Assembly (NCBI GenBank): GCA_946902985.2
Contig: CAMPQE020000051.1
Location: forward strand, 1,116,001-1,180,000
Reading direction: 5' to 3'
From: Meconema thalassinum
Taxonomy: Eukaryota; Arthropoda; Insecta; Orthoptera; Tettigoniidae
Length of the DNA stretch: 64,000 nucleotides
Position numbers and translations under genes: made by a program
The notes under the pieces: generated by a model
Databases searched by the model: none
What the model was told of the DNA's origin: nothing
Seen by the model: the letters and a program-made list of their open reading frames with translations, nothing else
Part shown: one piece after another, positions 37,163 through 47,770 of the stretch
How the letters are laid out: every line of letters starts with the position of its first letter
How positions within the stretch are numbered: the first letter of the stretch is position 1

Positions 37163-37258
37163 AGTCACATGACCGGAGTGGCTAGGGAGTGTATAAATGG
37201 TGGAGTCCACAGTCACATGACCGCAGTGGCTAGGGAGTGTATAAATGGTGGAGTCAAC
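37163..37258. repeat. 48-bp tandem duplication containing a TATA box
   Basis: AGTCACATGACCG starts at 37163 and again at 37211; each unit contains GTATAAATGG (about 37191 and 37239). Block A copies (14335-14610, 15259-15543) have only one such unit. Confidence 0.9.
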
Positions 37259-38629
37259 AGTTTGTGTATCATTGGTCATGTCAATTTAAAAAATATTACT
37301 ATGAAACAAATTGTTATGTGTACAAATGTGAGCAAGACCTAAGACATCATGAAATGAGTAGCGACTTTATAACTATGAATTAGTCGTTATGGAAGGGGTT
37401 GTCCGTGGCTGTCACTATAAACTACGGAGGGGGAAGAAACATTATAAGTTGGCTATATTTCTTTGTCATTTCCTGTTTATGGAAGAGGATTTGTGAATGT
37501 AAATATAACATAGTCTAGTTAGGATACTTTTTGTCCTTACTTTTTGGTATTTGTGATGGGCTAAAGTAGCGATTTGGAGGCGTCTTATTCAGTAGAATAG
37601 TTAGTAGTAAGGAAAGGTACCCTTTAGATTGAAGGATGTTTTTTAATTCTGGTCACCTGTTCATTAGATGAAGTGTATGTTGAAACATAACCATGCATAT
37701 TGAGTTTGAAATCACGGATAGACGTCAGGATGAAGTGAGATAACGTGATTTCATGACCAGTGATGGAATATGATTAATAATGTTGAGACTCCCAGGTCAT
37801 TCACACGAAGAAAGCCTTTGAATATACATACAGGCGATGATCAGCAAGATTGATAATGTGTTATTATTTGAGATATAATAATAGTGATTCGAAAGGTAAG
37901 GTTTATAATATGTGAGAAATTCGCATGCAATATATGTGTGGTATGAAAAATGTGCCCTTTTAAGTTAAGCCATGTGATAAGTGTATATCGACGAGTGGCG
38001 ACAGGTGAAGCCACTTACCGCCCATAGTTTGTGATAATCATCGAGGCAGGTAACCCTATAATATGTAAATACCCGACAATAGGCCAGTGAGAGACTCTAT
38101 CTGCAAGGCCATGGGAGCCAAATTGTTTATGTCGAGGTTCGAGTGAGTTGGGTTTTCACTTAGATATACAAATGATATGCATAACCACATACAATGGGAT
38201 TTTGATTGTTCGGCGGAGATACATGTGATCTTGGAGCCTCAGCGAGAAATGAATCACACTCATCATCCTGAAGTGAACAGATGTGTTGGTGATATATATT
38301 GAGTTTGATATTTGAGGCTCACTGAGGCGTTAGTAAGTCCAATATTTGAGTGGTCGTTAACATCGGATCTGCTGACTGTTAGCAAGGGAAGTATTTTCCC
38401 CAATGTGTTTCCAGTACAGATAAGATTTGTGAATTTGCAGTTTCGATTTTGATTTTCCAGTATAGTTCACTGGAAGGGGTACGTTATTTGAAAACGAATT
38501 TAGAATTGGTGAATTTTGTATTTATTTCTAGGTAGATCTTTCTGATTTACGTCTAGTATTCGACAGGAAAGTTATTTTAAAACACATTTATAGATTACGA
38601 GATCCTGGTTCATCAGTCTGTCCACACAA

Positions 38630-38770
38630 GCTGATTCCACCATTGTAGAGTGTAGGGTCACTGGTTCGAGTCGAGGCTCATGTAAATAATAAGAACACTC
38701 AAGTATTTCGAGTAAGATTTTTTATTAGTTTGATTTTGTGCCATGCCATTCCCTACAGGTTTGCCGAACT
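38630..38770 (+). mobile_element. Probable tRNA-derived SINE, B only
   Basis: GTGTAGGGTCACTGGTTCGAGTC near 38650-38672 contains a B-box-like GGTTCGAGTC. The segment separates sequence that is contiguous in block A at about 23305-23325. Confidence 0.45.
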
Positions 38771-39689
38771 TTCATTTGATGAGCGTTTGATATAATCGGT
38801 GATAGAAGTGATACGTTCGACTGATAGGATTTTGATTGATATGATATTCAGTCATCAGATTTTGTTTGTTCTGGTAGACTCATCTCGCAGCATTTGAACT
38901 AATACTCAGCTGGGTGTGTAAAGTGCGTTAAGTCAAGAAATGGTGTGAACTGAGTTAATACTAGCATCGAAGGGAGGAGGGCGAACTGCTTGCGCGAGTA
39001 TAGCGCGTGATGTTATATTGTGGACGGTTACGAAGTTATTGAGTTGTGTATTACGTGTTATGTTGACTTCGGCCAGACTTCGGGCGTGCAAAGTGCGTTA
39101 TGTCCTTCCCGTCATGACTTACCACACTGAGCACTATTCAACACTTCATTCTGTGCGTGCAAAGAGCGATATGTCAGTTTGGTAGCGACTAAGCGCATTA
39201 CACATTCGCGCTCCTCGTGAAGTTGCCTAACAATATAAATAATGAATTCTTACACCAAGCATCACTCATCATCACTGTGTGATTATTATACTAAATTCCC
39301 GCAAACTGGAAGGTCACATAGTCCATCGTCAATCGTCATTTAACAGCTGTTCTGCTTGTTGGCTAGTGACATGCCTTATTGCGGTACTTATTGCTTTGCA
39401 GACAGGAGTTATTCACAGTGTATGTTATGAGCTTAGTTATAAGCATTATGTCTTCCAGAGCAGAAAAGATTTTTTTAGCTTTAATAAGCATTAATTATAA
39501 GTTCCTAGTCCTTGGCCATGCCAGTCAACAAGAGACTTATTTAAATATTCTTGCAGTTATACTACTTCCGAAACGAATGGTTCTATGGCTTCAAAACGTG
39601 GTTTTCAGGTCCATTAGTCTGTTATGTATACAAATCTGCACCATTTTACCAAACAAATCTAAAGTTTATGACCCGAGTTTTGTTTCTTG

Positions 39690-39860
39690 CTTCAGCCAGG
39701 CATTTGGGGATGCGCAAATGCACGGGAGCCGTGCCAGTAAATATACTGGCACGTTTAAGATCCCCTTCGGGGCAAAATTCCGGCACCCCGTCGCGCGTCG
39801 TCTCTAAAAGCTACAGTAGTTAAAAGGGACATAAAACCAATAAAATTTTTATTATTGTTT
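39690..39860 (+). mobile_element. LINE/SINE 3' end fragment
   Basis: GATCCCCTTCGGGGCAAAATTCCGGCACCCCG and the following GGGACATAAAACCAATAAAA and TTATTATTG tail match the style of a 3' tail common in insect LINE/SINE families (established pattern, recalled rather than searched). Orientation plus. Confidence 0.6.
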
Positions 39861-39927
39861 CTTGCGTTGCGAGGCTTACAATAAGCCTAGATTGGTTCTT
39901 CTACTACAAATTCGATCCTTCGTCTAT

Positions 39928-40312
39928 GTGCCAAACGGCCTAAATCCAGGAAATGGATAGGGATGTCCGGATTTCAGGTACACAGTGTTATCTGCTAGGT
40001 TTTGAAAGGTAAGTATGTAAAATTTGGTTCTGATCGTTGAAATGGTGTAGATTAGTGCCAAAGGACCTAATTGCAGGAAATGGAGAGATCTGTGCGAAAT
40101 TTCAAGTGGACAGTGTTACTCGTCGGGTTCCAAAGGGAAAGTACGTAAAATGTGGTCAAGATCGGTGAAATAGAGTAGATTAGTGCCAAGGGGCTTAAAT
40201 GCAGGGAATGGAGCGGTCTGTTTGAAATGTCAAGTGGACAGTGTTACCCGCAGGATTCCAAAGGATAACTACGTAAAATCTGGTCAGATCGGTGAAACGG
40301 TGTAGATTTGAA
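39928..40312. repeat. 127/128-bp tandem repeat, three units
   Basis: Units start at 39928, 40055 and 40183 with GTGCCAA and share GTAGATTAGTGCC, CAGTGTTA and ACGTAAAAT-type landmarks. The tail ACAGACAGACAGGCAAACC follows. Confidence 0.88.
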
Positions 40313-41011
40313 TAAATAACAGACAGACAGGCAAACCAACAATGACCTTTATATTAGCCTATATTGGCGAGATGTGGGTGTGCAAAGTGTGTTAAGTCAT
40401 AATTTATGAGACACCTCGTGTTGTTTGGCTCCGTAACTACGTGAATTTACATGGAATTTATTATGACGAGTTATCCCATTGTTGTGAGCTGTATCCCACA
40501 ACTCGATTTTGGGTTTTGAAATGAACTTTAAAACTTGATTTTCTCAAAACTAGTGAATTGTGACATAACGGACTTTACCCACCCACCCGTCAATTATGGT
40601 GGTTAATCGTCAAAATTTGATATTTGAGATTATTTCACGGTACAGTAAATAATGTGATGTGTTCCTGATTCTCCCACTTATAAATAAATAGCAGTCGCCA
40701 CCGATCATTTCTCATGTATTGTGGTAGTGAGGAGAGGATCTGAAGGAATATTTATCTCATTTCCTCCCCCATATCATTTCAAATACAATTTCGTGAAAGT
40801 AAATGTCATGTGTCATAAATATTATTATCTTTATTATTATGCCAGCAGAAGGCAATCATCTACATGACTTGTACCTTCTATACCAAACCCAACCTAATAA
40901 CAGTCATCAGTACGGTCTGAATACACAATTTTGTATTCCCTTAATTGCAATGGAGAGAGGAAGATGGCGATCAGGTGATGTCTCTTATGAGGTGCAACAA
41001 TTAGTTCATAC

Positions 41012-41128
41012 CTCTTTCAAATCCCCATCACTCGCTACAGGAGGAAGTTCTATTTCTTGCCTTCTTGGAACAAGCTCTGGTATCGAAAACTCTTCTATCT
41101 TGATGTCCTCAGTCAAATCAGTATCATC
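41012..41128 (-). CDS. Candidate 117-nt acidic host exon, block B copy
   Basis: Minus strand: TTTCTCTGCAG acceptor, 39 open codons, GTATGAAC donor, phase 0-0. It starts DDTDLTEDIKIEEFSIPELV, then PRRQE and LPP, and ends DLKE. Compared with the A exon (23865-23981) there are nine substitutions in 117 bases and no indel, while the surrounding intron differs more and contains indels; that is what a retained coding exon would show. Upstream in transcription order is the 47237-47335 exon, also phase 0. Confidence 0.6.
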
Positions 41129-41788
41129 CTGCAGAGAAATTACTTGCTTTACAAACACGTTCCTTACAAAGGTGGAAATAAATTATACACAGTGTTCCAT
41201 CATTTCGAATACCATTCAAACACAACGTGATATACAAGACTTAGATAAGAAATATTAGACTTCACTGACTGCGAGACGACTTTCTGAGGGAACAGATGAG
41301 CTGTCAAAAATACGACAACCCAGTCGAGATCATGTTTATTCTTGTACATATTATCTTCCTTGTATGTAATTTGTTTCTTGTACAGCCTAGGAAGGAATTT
41401 CAGACGCGACGTTTTGTAGGATACTTCGTACAGGATTTGGCTAGCGGGATTTAATTTAATTAATATACACTAGCAGAGCCCGCGTAGAGTATCTACGCAA
41501 TAACAGTGCAATGTAAGGAACGGCCTGAGCTATTAGTAACATTACATTTATTTACGAAAAACAACTTCACAAACTTAATAAGTATGTTGATACCAGTGCA
41601 TGAAGTAAATATCCCACTGGGATGTGAAATGATAACTTCACAGAGTATAGAACCAGGACTTCTTTCACATAGAGTAGTTCTCGAGTGAGGTGTACAGAGT
41701 TGTATTTAAGAAGCCAAATCACATTTCTTCCAAGATAATGTATTTTGTTAAGATACTTTTTGAATGTATCTACTTATCTATCAAAAAT

Positions 41789-43598
41789 TTATCTAGACAC
41801 ACAGTTGATTAATTTGTAACTTGTTGACACAACCGATAGCGAGTTAAACGATCTTACCCGTGAAAGGGCTACGTAAAGCTGTCCATGAGTAAAGACGGGT
41901 TTTGTCAAGTAAAGGCAGATTTTATCGAATGTCTGACCCTGAGATTTATTTATTGTCATTGAGAAAGCCAAACGTACTGAGAATTGCCTTCTTTTAAATT
42001 TAAAACGCATGTTCGTATCAGAGGAGATAAGGGTTATCCTGAGTATGGAAATGATTTCTCACTTATCAGATCTATAATAGTTGCCTCTATGAAATTACGT
42101 TGTAACCCGTTAACTATTAGTCTCGTCCCATTGCAGACCCCTTTTGAGGGTAGAATATTTCTTAATGACATAATGATAGCAAGTCTAAGTTTGTGTGGAG
42201 GCATGCCAGTTGGAGTCAGACTGTTCAAAAATTTTTCAGGGTAAGCCAAGTGATCTTGCGCAATACAGTCTACACTCTCATAGACTACCTCATCTCCAGG
42301 TAAACGCTGAAGTACTCGATTGTTCAGTTCAAGCGATGCTTCATTGGCGCCGTAAGAATAGTTCTTCCTTTAAGCTCCGGTGGGTGATAGCAGTAAAATC
42401 AAAATCACCGTATAGCTGTTGAACTGGATCTTTTATTTGTGGATAGCGTGTAGATGGTACCGTACCGTAAATTGCCTTCTCCTATTTCTAAAAGCCATGT
42501 TGAAAATTCCTTTTCAGAATTTAAAGCGCGCAGGTTCTGGGTGAGTTTAAGTACATGGAATTTATTCCAGAGGCTATGCCGCTTCGAACAGCTAGCAACT
42601 GTCAAAGAACGTGATCCCCTCATTATGACAGGAAGGACTTGGCGAAAATCACCACACAGTGAGATGATTTTACCACCAAATGATTCAGTACAGTTGGTCA
42701 GATATTTGAGAAGTCTGTCTACGGCTAAAAATGCGTACACATGCGTCATTGGTGCTTCATCCCAAATAATTAATTTTGTATTCAACAGGGCAGTTGCTTC
42801 TGGTGTGTTTGGCGTAACGATGCACGTAGAATTAGAATTGTGAATCAGAGGGATTTTGAAGACAGAATGGGCAGTTCGTCCTCCTTGTAGAAGTGTAGCT
42901 GCTATTCCTGTAGACGCTACTGGAGTAGCTTGATCTCCTTTTGCTCTGATTATATGTAACAATGTAGAGTAAACAAATGCGTTACCAGTTCCTGACGGTC
43001 CATCTAAAAAGAAACAGTTCTGTTTTAATGTTTCTACAGAGTTTCCATATATGGCATTAAAGATCGAATCTACAACTCTTAGTTGCGCCTCATTAAGCTT
43101 TTGTCTGTTGCTGATAGCCCTAGCTTGCTCTTCTAAAACATAAAACGAATGCATTCCTTGACTGTTAACATGTAGTTTTACATCTGGCAAGTTAAGCTTC
43201 TTAAGATCTAAGCCGTAGGTGTGAAGGAGGCCATTGATTTCAATGAGTGCATACTGTGGGCCACTTTCTTCAGAGTATCTGCATACAAAATCTTCAGACA
43301 TTGCTTCTTTATGTTGGTCCCAAAGCTCGGGAACATTTTCTGGTTCTCCAAAAACACAGATAATGACAAATAACATTCGTAAGCGACTTGGCATATGAGA
43401 GTGAGTTGCCTCAAGGATAGTATCAGGCAAAATTTTATCTTCTTGAAGAAGTCCAAGTTTTTTACATGTTTCCTGGAAAGTCTTGCATAGAACTCCATTG
43501 ACTGTCCTGACACTATCAAAACCTTTTGCACCCTTTACTCTTATTAGCAGCATTCGCAAGAAGTATCTTTCACTATCGTGCATACTAACTACTGGCAA
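41789..43598 (-). pseudogene. Helitron Pif1-type helicase, C-terminal part, broken
   Basis: The main frame (43598-42405) begins with the Helitron motif MPVVSMHDSERYFLRMLL, then has Walker A as GPSGTGNAF (normally GTGKT; Lys is replaced by Asn), Walker B LIIWDEAPM, motif III CGDFRQVLPV and TQNLRA. It loses frame near 42440. Later pieces continue in other frames: LNSLTPTGMPPHKLRL at 42249-42034 and [20 protein letters not shown] with [10 protein letters not shown] at 42010-41789. More upstream helicase-like sequence with stops precedes 43598. It would unwind DNA in rolling-circle transposition; the lost Walker lysine and the frameshifts make it inactive. Confidence 0.9.
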
Positions 43599-44129
43599 TC
43601 TCCCTATTACACCTTGTCCACCACGCTGACGCCTCTTCCATCACAGCTTGTAGATCAAGATCTAATAGTGGAAACTCCCGCGAGATACTGGCGACACCGA
43701 TTCTGCATGCTATCTAGATTCATTGTGTATTTCTTCTGTGAAATCCATGCCATGATTTTGTCTTTCTTGACGCCTTCTGCACAGAATATCTTCGGCCATG
43801 TAGTCTTTGTAGGCCTAGGACCTCCATGGGCTGTGGTGCCACGGGGTTAGGTTTTTAGTCTTTGTATTTCTCCCACAACTGTGCTGGTTGTGAAGGGGAA
43901 CACGTATATAAAATAGCTGCCAACAGCGTACGTATTTAAAATGGATTAGAAGGGGTCGCTGAATCCACGATGAAGATGTGCACTCTACTTTCTATTCACG
44001 GTGTTGCCTAGGTCAACCATATTCTGTAAGATGGGCAATGCCCTTTGGCAATTTTTACCGGACTATCATGATACAGAGTTAGTCGTTGTCGCCTAGCGAC
44101 AATCTGTCCTTGAAGTTATTAGATTCAAC

Positions 44130-44164
44130 TTTATTTGTTTAAACACACTTCTTAAACAAATAAA
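44130..44164. repeat. 13-bp perfect hairpin in the Helitron 5' region
   Basis: TTTATTTGTTTAA (44130-44142) and TTAAACAAATAAA (44152-44164) are exact inverted copies with a 9-base loop. A second palindrome TTGTCGCCTAGCGACAA lies just before, at about 44088-44104. Confidence 0.85.
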
Positions 44165-45114
44165 TATATTTCCGCTGACTTTTCAAGAAAAGCAAGATTT
44201 TTCCGGTACTATTGACACCATTTGGAAGATTTTGGTACAAACCACAACTTCTAACTCCCTCTGGTTTACGAGCTTGAGTTTTGTGATACATACACCTTAG
44301 TGGATGTGGTTCCTTCGGAACATATTATTTTTATTCTGCTTTCTTTGTCAGATGTTACTGATCGTTGTGGAACGACAGGGCATTAGGCATATACTGTCGA
44401 AGATAGGAGCAATGTAACTCGATCTGATGAATAATTGACATTTATATTGGCGTTGGAACTAGTAGTGTACCATTTATTAGCTTGTAATTTATTGACGTTT
44501 CGGAATATAGGACTTCTGGAGGTGATATTCGGACAGTTATGTAAGATGAAATGTATTTTCAGGAGTGTTTATTTTCTAGTTAGCTTGTGGACTAACCAAC
44601 AATAAAGAGTAAGATAGGAATCTTTGGTGAATAAATCACTCAAGGACACGAGATTTTGTCTTAAAATGTGTGGTTGTATGTGGTAGATTTAGAACCTTCT
44701 CTTCATTAATTAGCATGTACTTGGACTAGCTTCGTAACCACACTCAAAACCTGAGAGTATCGATCGCGTGTGGGACCAGTTCAAATCTATGTGTGATGCT
44801 GGTTAAGAGATCTCACGACAGTTGATTTGACTTTTCACCCAGAGGTATCTCGGATCAATATGGGCCCAACATAATCATTAAGCGCGCCTATATCTGAATT
44901 CTACGTCAGACCACGTAACATCAAATTATGCTCAGAGATTGCGACCTGAGCTATTACACGGAGAAAGATGCATAAGTAGGCTGTGGAAGGATCGAGTAAG
45001 ATGTGAACTTCCTCAGACTCAAGAGATGGAAACTAATATTTAAATAACAATAGACACAAACAACACAATAACCTGAGTTGGAAATTTACTGCATGATATT
45101 AGACATTATTCTAC

Positions 45115-45600
45115 GTGGGAATAATACACATGGTGGTGATAATTGCTCCTTTAAGGGGCCTAACATCAAGGTTATCGGCGCCAGTAACGAACATTTGGCA
45201 AGATGTAGGACATGTCGAAGGAACAACCTGACTGGTCGCAGAATGAAGCAGCCGGAAACGCTTACATGTTACTGTACAGTACTTGTGGAACGCTAAACAG
45301 CGTGAGTGCGGAGATTTGTGCATTGGACCACGTGGTACTGAAAGCTGTAAACATTTATTGAAATCATCTATATTACGGTCGAGAACATTTATTTGCCAGT
45401 ACGGTATACGCTAGTAACGCGTCGAATATTTCACACACTTTTGGTGAATTAATGAAACACTTGCGAACTGTTAACCGCATGGTCAGTCGTCGTGCTGTGT
45501 GAAATCGTGCTGCAAATTGCAAAGTTTAATATCAGAACTAAAGAGGAGAAATGTTACTCTATAAAACTGTGTTCAGTGTAACTGCGTTATTGAAGACCAT
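45115..45600 (-). repeat. Interspersed element with LINE/SINE-type tail (B copy)
   Basis: Homologue of 25180-25655, ending on the minus strand in GATGTTAGGCCCCTTAAAGG. Frames differ from A, so it is not a conserved gene. Confidence 0.5.
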
Positions 45601-45609
45601 GGCGGCCAG

Positions 45610-46495
45610 ATTGCAGTAATAAAATCATCTAATAGTTGACGAGGAGGATGCGGCTGTGTTGTGTAAGAATATTAACAAGTGCAATAGGGAAGAAATCAGT
45701 ATCAGATTCAAAGCAGTGCAATTATTTAACACATTAAAAGAAGTGTAGAAGCAGTGCATCATGGAGAAATTGTTCGTGACATCTCTGGTTCTGAATCACG
45801 TCGTAGCAAACTAAAAGCATTCACGTTTGGAGAAAACGTGTCTTAATGAACACCGCCCTTTTAGTTACTTTTTATGAAGAGGGGAATATATCAGAATGCC
45901 ATATATTCCAGGCAGTTGTGCTAAGCAATTACACCATTATACCATGAAAGTTAGGAAGAGGTCTGGCCCCTTAAGAAATGTATCAGGTACTAAAGAAAAC
46001 TGTCAATTAAGATGAGAAAAATCATGATTACGGTACCTATAAATTTTGGGAACAGAATTGAGGGAGAGCTGACTAGGAGTGATCAGAGGAAGAATAATGG
46101 AAAAGTAGATCCCGACACAAGTAAACAGAAACAATAACGGTCTCTACTCAGGTCAAGTGGGTCTCAAGCAAGTTCCTATTAATGTCGTCGTGGAAAATTG
46201 ATACTCAGATTATTGTGTGCACTTAAGCTGTTAGTTAGTTATGGAGGCTTTAATGGGCGGAACCATGACGTCATCAGCCCCCACTTAAGCTGTCTCAAAC
46301 AAGAATTTATACAAATTATTCTAGAGAACATGGCATTCTACAAATTGGTCCAGTACATCAAGAGTAGACAAATGAACTACCAGAGGCAAAGTGCATATGT
46401 CGAGTAATTGCTTAGCACAATTTTCTGAATATAAGATAAACTGTTTGTTCCGTTAGTGGTCACGTTTTCAAGAAAATGAAGAATAAAGATGTGGT
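45610..46495. other. No gene seen; contains a LINE/SINE-like tail motif
   Basis: GGAGGCTTTAATGGGCGGAACCATGACGTCATCAGCCCC at about 46240-46283 resembles the 3' tail of the RNase H LINE at 54050. The remainder is unremarkable. Confidence 0.4.
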
Positions 46496-46499
46496 GAAG

Positions 46500-47215
46500 A
46501 TTATTCATTAATTCTGAATGAAAGTAGATCGCGGCTTATACACTTACTTCAGACATGAATGTGACTTTTACATACCTTGTGTCCTTGTTCATCTCCTGGG
46601 CGATATTACATATTGAAATTAGGAACCCTGGTCACTTCTGCACCTCATATATGTGCTAAAGTACGTCAACATGTGTTATTTATTGCTTTTTTAAAAACGA
46701 CTGCCATGTTCCGACAGCGCTTGCATCTCATTCAACTGTTAACAAGGCGCACTCTAGCGGCACAAACCGCTGGCGCAAAAAGTGTTGCCAACATGTGGGA
46801 TAGAAATTCACTGTTGATAATGAAGGTGGGATACAAAATCACTGTTTAATAATAATAAAAAATCGGGACGCGTTAGGCTGTAACCATTGTCAAAAATCTT
46901 TGAATTGGACGAAACAAAGGTTAAATGGTCAGGTGTTGGTGTGACATAGTACCGTAAGGGAAAGTTTGGCAGTACTGTTTTGATGATGATTGATGTGAAC
47001 AATGGCGGCCACAGCTGGAATTTTGCTTATATAAGTTGTGATCTTATTTGGGATGGCTGGGTGGGTCACAGACAGTCGAGGAGGAAACATCTATTTAAAC
47101 TTCATGCCCTGATTTATTTCTCGTCGTTTGATAGGTATTTTGGCTAATTCATGTACTATAGAGGATGTTATCGCTTGATCTACTTTCGTTCAGTGCTACC
47201 ATATTACAAAAGAAA
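46500..47215 (+). repeat. Uncharacterised repeat family X, copy 1
   Basis: GACATGAATGTGACTTTTACATACCTTGT, GAAATTAGGAACCCTGG, GTACTGTTTTGATGAT, CACAGCTGGAATTTTGC, TATATAAGTTGTGATC and TTCAGTGCTACC recur in the same order at 50165-50675. Copy 1 ends about 20 bp short of the 47237 exon boundary, so it lies in the intron just downstream of that exon. Confidence 0.8.
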
Positions 47216-47236
47216 TAACGCAGAAACGACAATTAC

Positions 47237-47335
47237 CTGTAGTTCATGTTCCTCCTGGACTGGTATTCTTCCATCGTCAAATATATCAGCAGGCTCGTCT
47301 TTCAAGTTATCCGAGGGCAACAGGACAGTTGTCTC
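47237..47335 (-). CDS. Candidate 99-nt acidic host exon (second coding exon)
   Basis: Minus strand: TTACTTCGCAG acceptor, 33 open codons, GTAATTG donor, phase 0-0. It reads ETTVLLPSDNLKDEPADIFD followed by a DGRIPVQEEHE stretch. The DEPAD and QEEHE acidic style is that of linker exons in insect C2H2 zinc-finger genes. Phase fits both the ATG exon (61276-61357) and the 117-nt exon. The Harbinger terminus lies 72 bp upstream of the acceptor, so the branch point region is squeezed between element and exon. An alternative is a chance open frame, though with two good splice sites this is less likely. Confidence 0.58.
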
Positions 47336-47770
47336 CTGCGAAGTAACACAAGTATGACCCAATCAAAAATATGCACACACAATATGAGTACTAAGTTACG
47401 TTACTAAGGGCCGTTTTCACCAACCTCTAGTTAACGTATAATTAAGTAACACCGTATTAAATATAATTGATGATTAAAACCGTTTTAACATGGCGTACAT
47501 TTCACCACGAAGGTAGTGACCATAATTAGTTAAATATCAGTTAACGGAACACAGCCTTCTAAGCTTTGCGCAAACTGTCCTTTATTACGGAAAGTTTTGG
47601 TAGTCCGTACCACTTTCCGTTTCGAAGAAGGCTGTGGAAGATTGCTCCCGGCCATCTTTGCTTTTGGCGGGTTGTACATATTGTGACCTCGTGGTGTATA
47701 GTACTGTTGAGTTATACTTGTTTAATAATACGTCTTGTTGTTCTGTGCTTATTAAAATCAATCAATCAAA

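Larger units (their letters stand above)
38900..40605. mobile_element. Composite foldback/MITE cluster inserted in block B
   Basis: The 24-bp motif with core AAAGTGCGTTAAGTC occurs forward at 38912, 39082, 39152 and 40376, and inverted at 40561-40584 (TGACATAACGGACTTTACCC); a diverged inverted copy lies at 39187-39204. Two units with inverted ends can be drawn: 38912-39204 and 40376-40584. The matching place in block A (about 23425-23450) lacks all of this. No transposase is present. Confidence 0.65.
41470..44286 (-). mobile_element. Helitron, internally deleted, both ends resolved
   Basis: Read on the minus strand the element ends in a hairpin GCGTAGATACTCTACGC (7-bp stem), then GGGCTCTG and CTAG, followed by T: the standard Helitron 3' terminus. 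The other end starts TCACAAAACTC after an A. The flanks (ATATACA and TACATACACC) rejoin to give a sequence collinear with block A near 24310, where the element is absent; no target duplication is made, as expected for Helitrons. The inside holds only the helicase C-terminal half; no Rep domain is found in 2.8 kb. Confidence 0.82.
34255..45605. repeat. Segmental duplication, block B
   Basis: Counterpart of block A, same orientation. Insertions private to B: about 34725-36225 and 36310-36785 (unidentified), a tRNA-like SINE near 38630-38770, the foldback cluster 38900-40605, and a Helitron 41470-44286. Sequence of A at 15075-22405 is missing at B position 37690. Confidence 0.88.

Noticed and set aside
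39379..39807. 142-codon plus frame
   Set aside because: Its 3' half is a LINE/SINE tail (GATCCCCTTCGGGGC...), so the frame is incidental.
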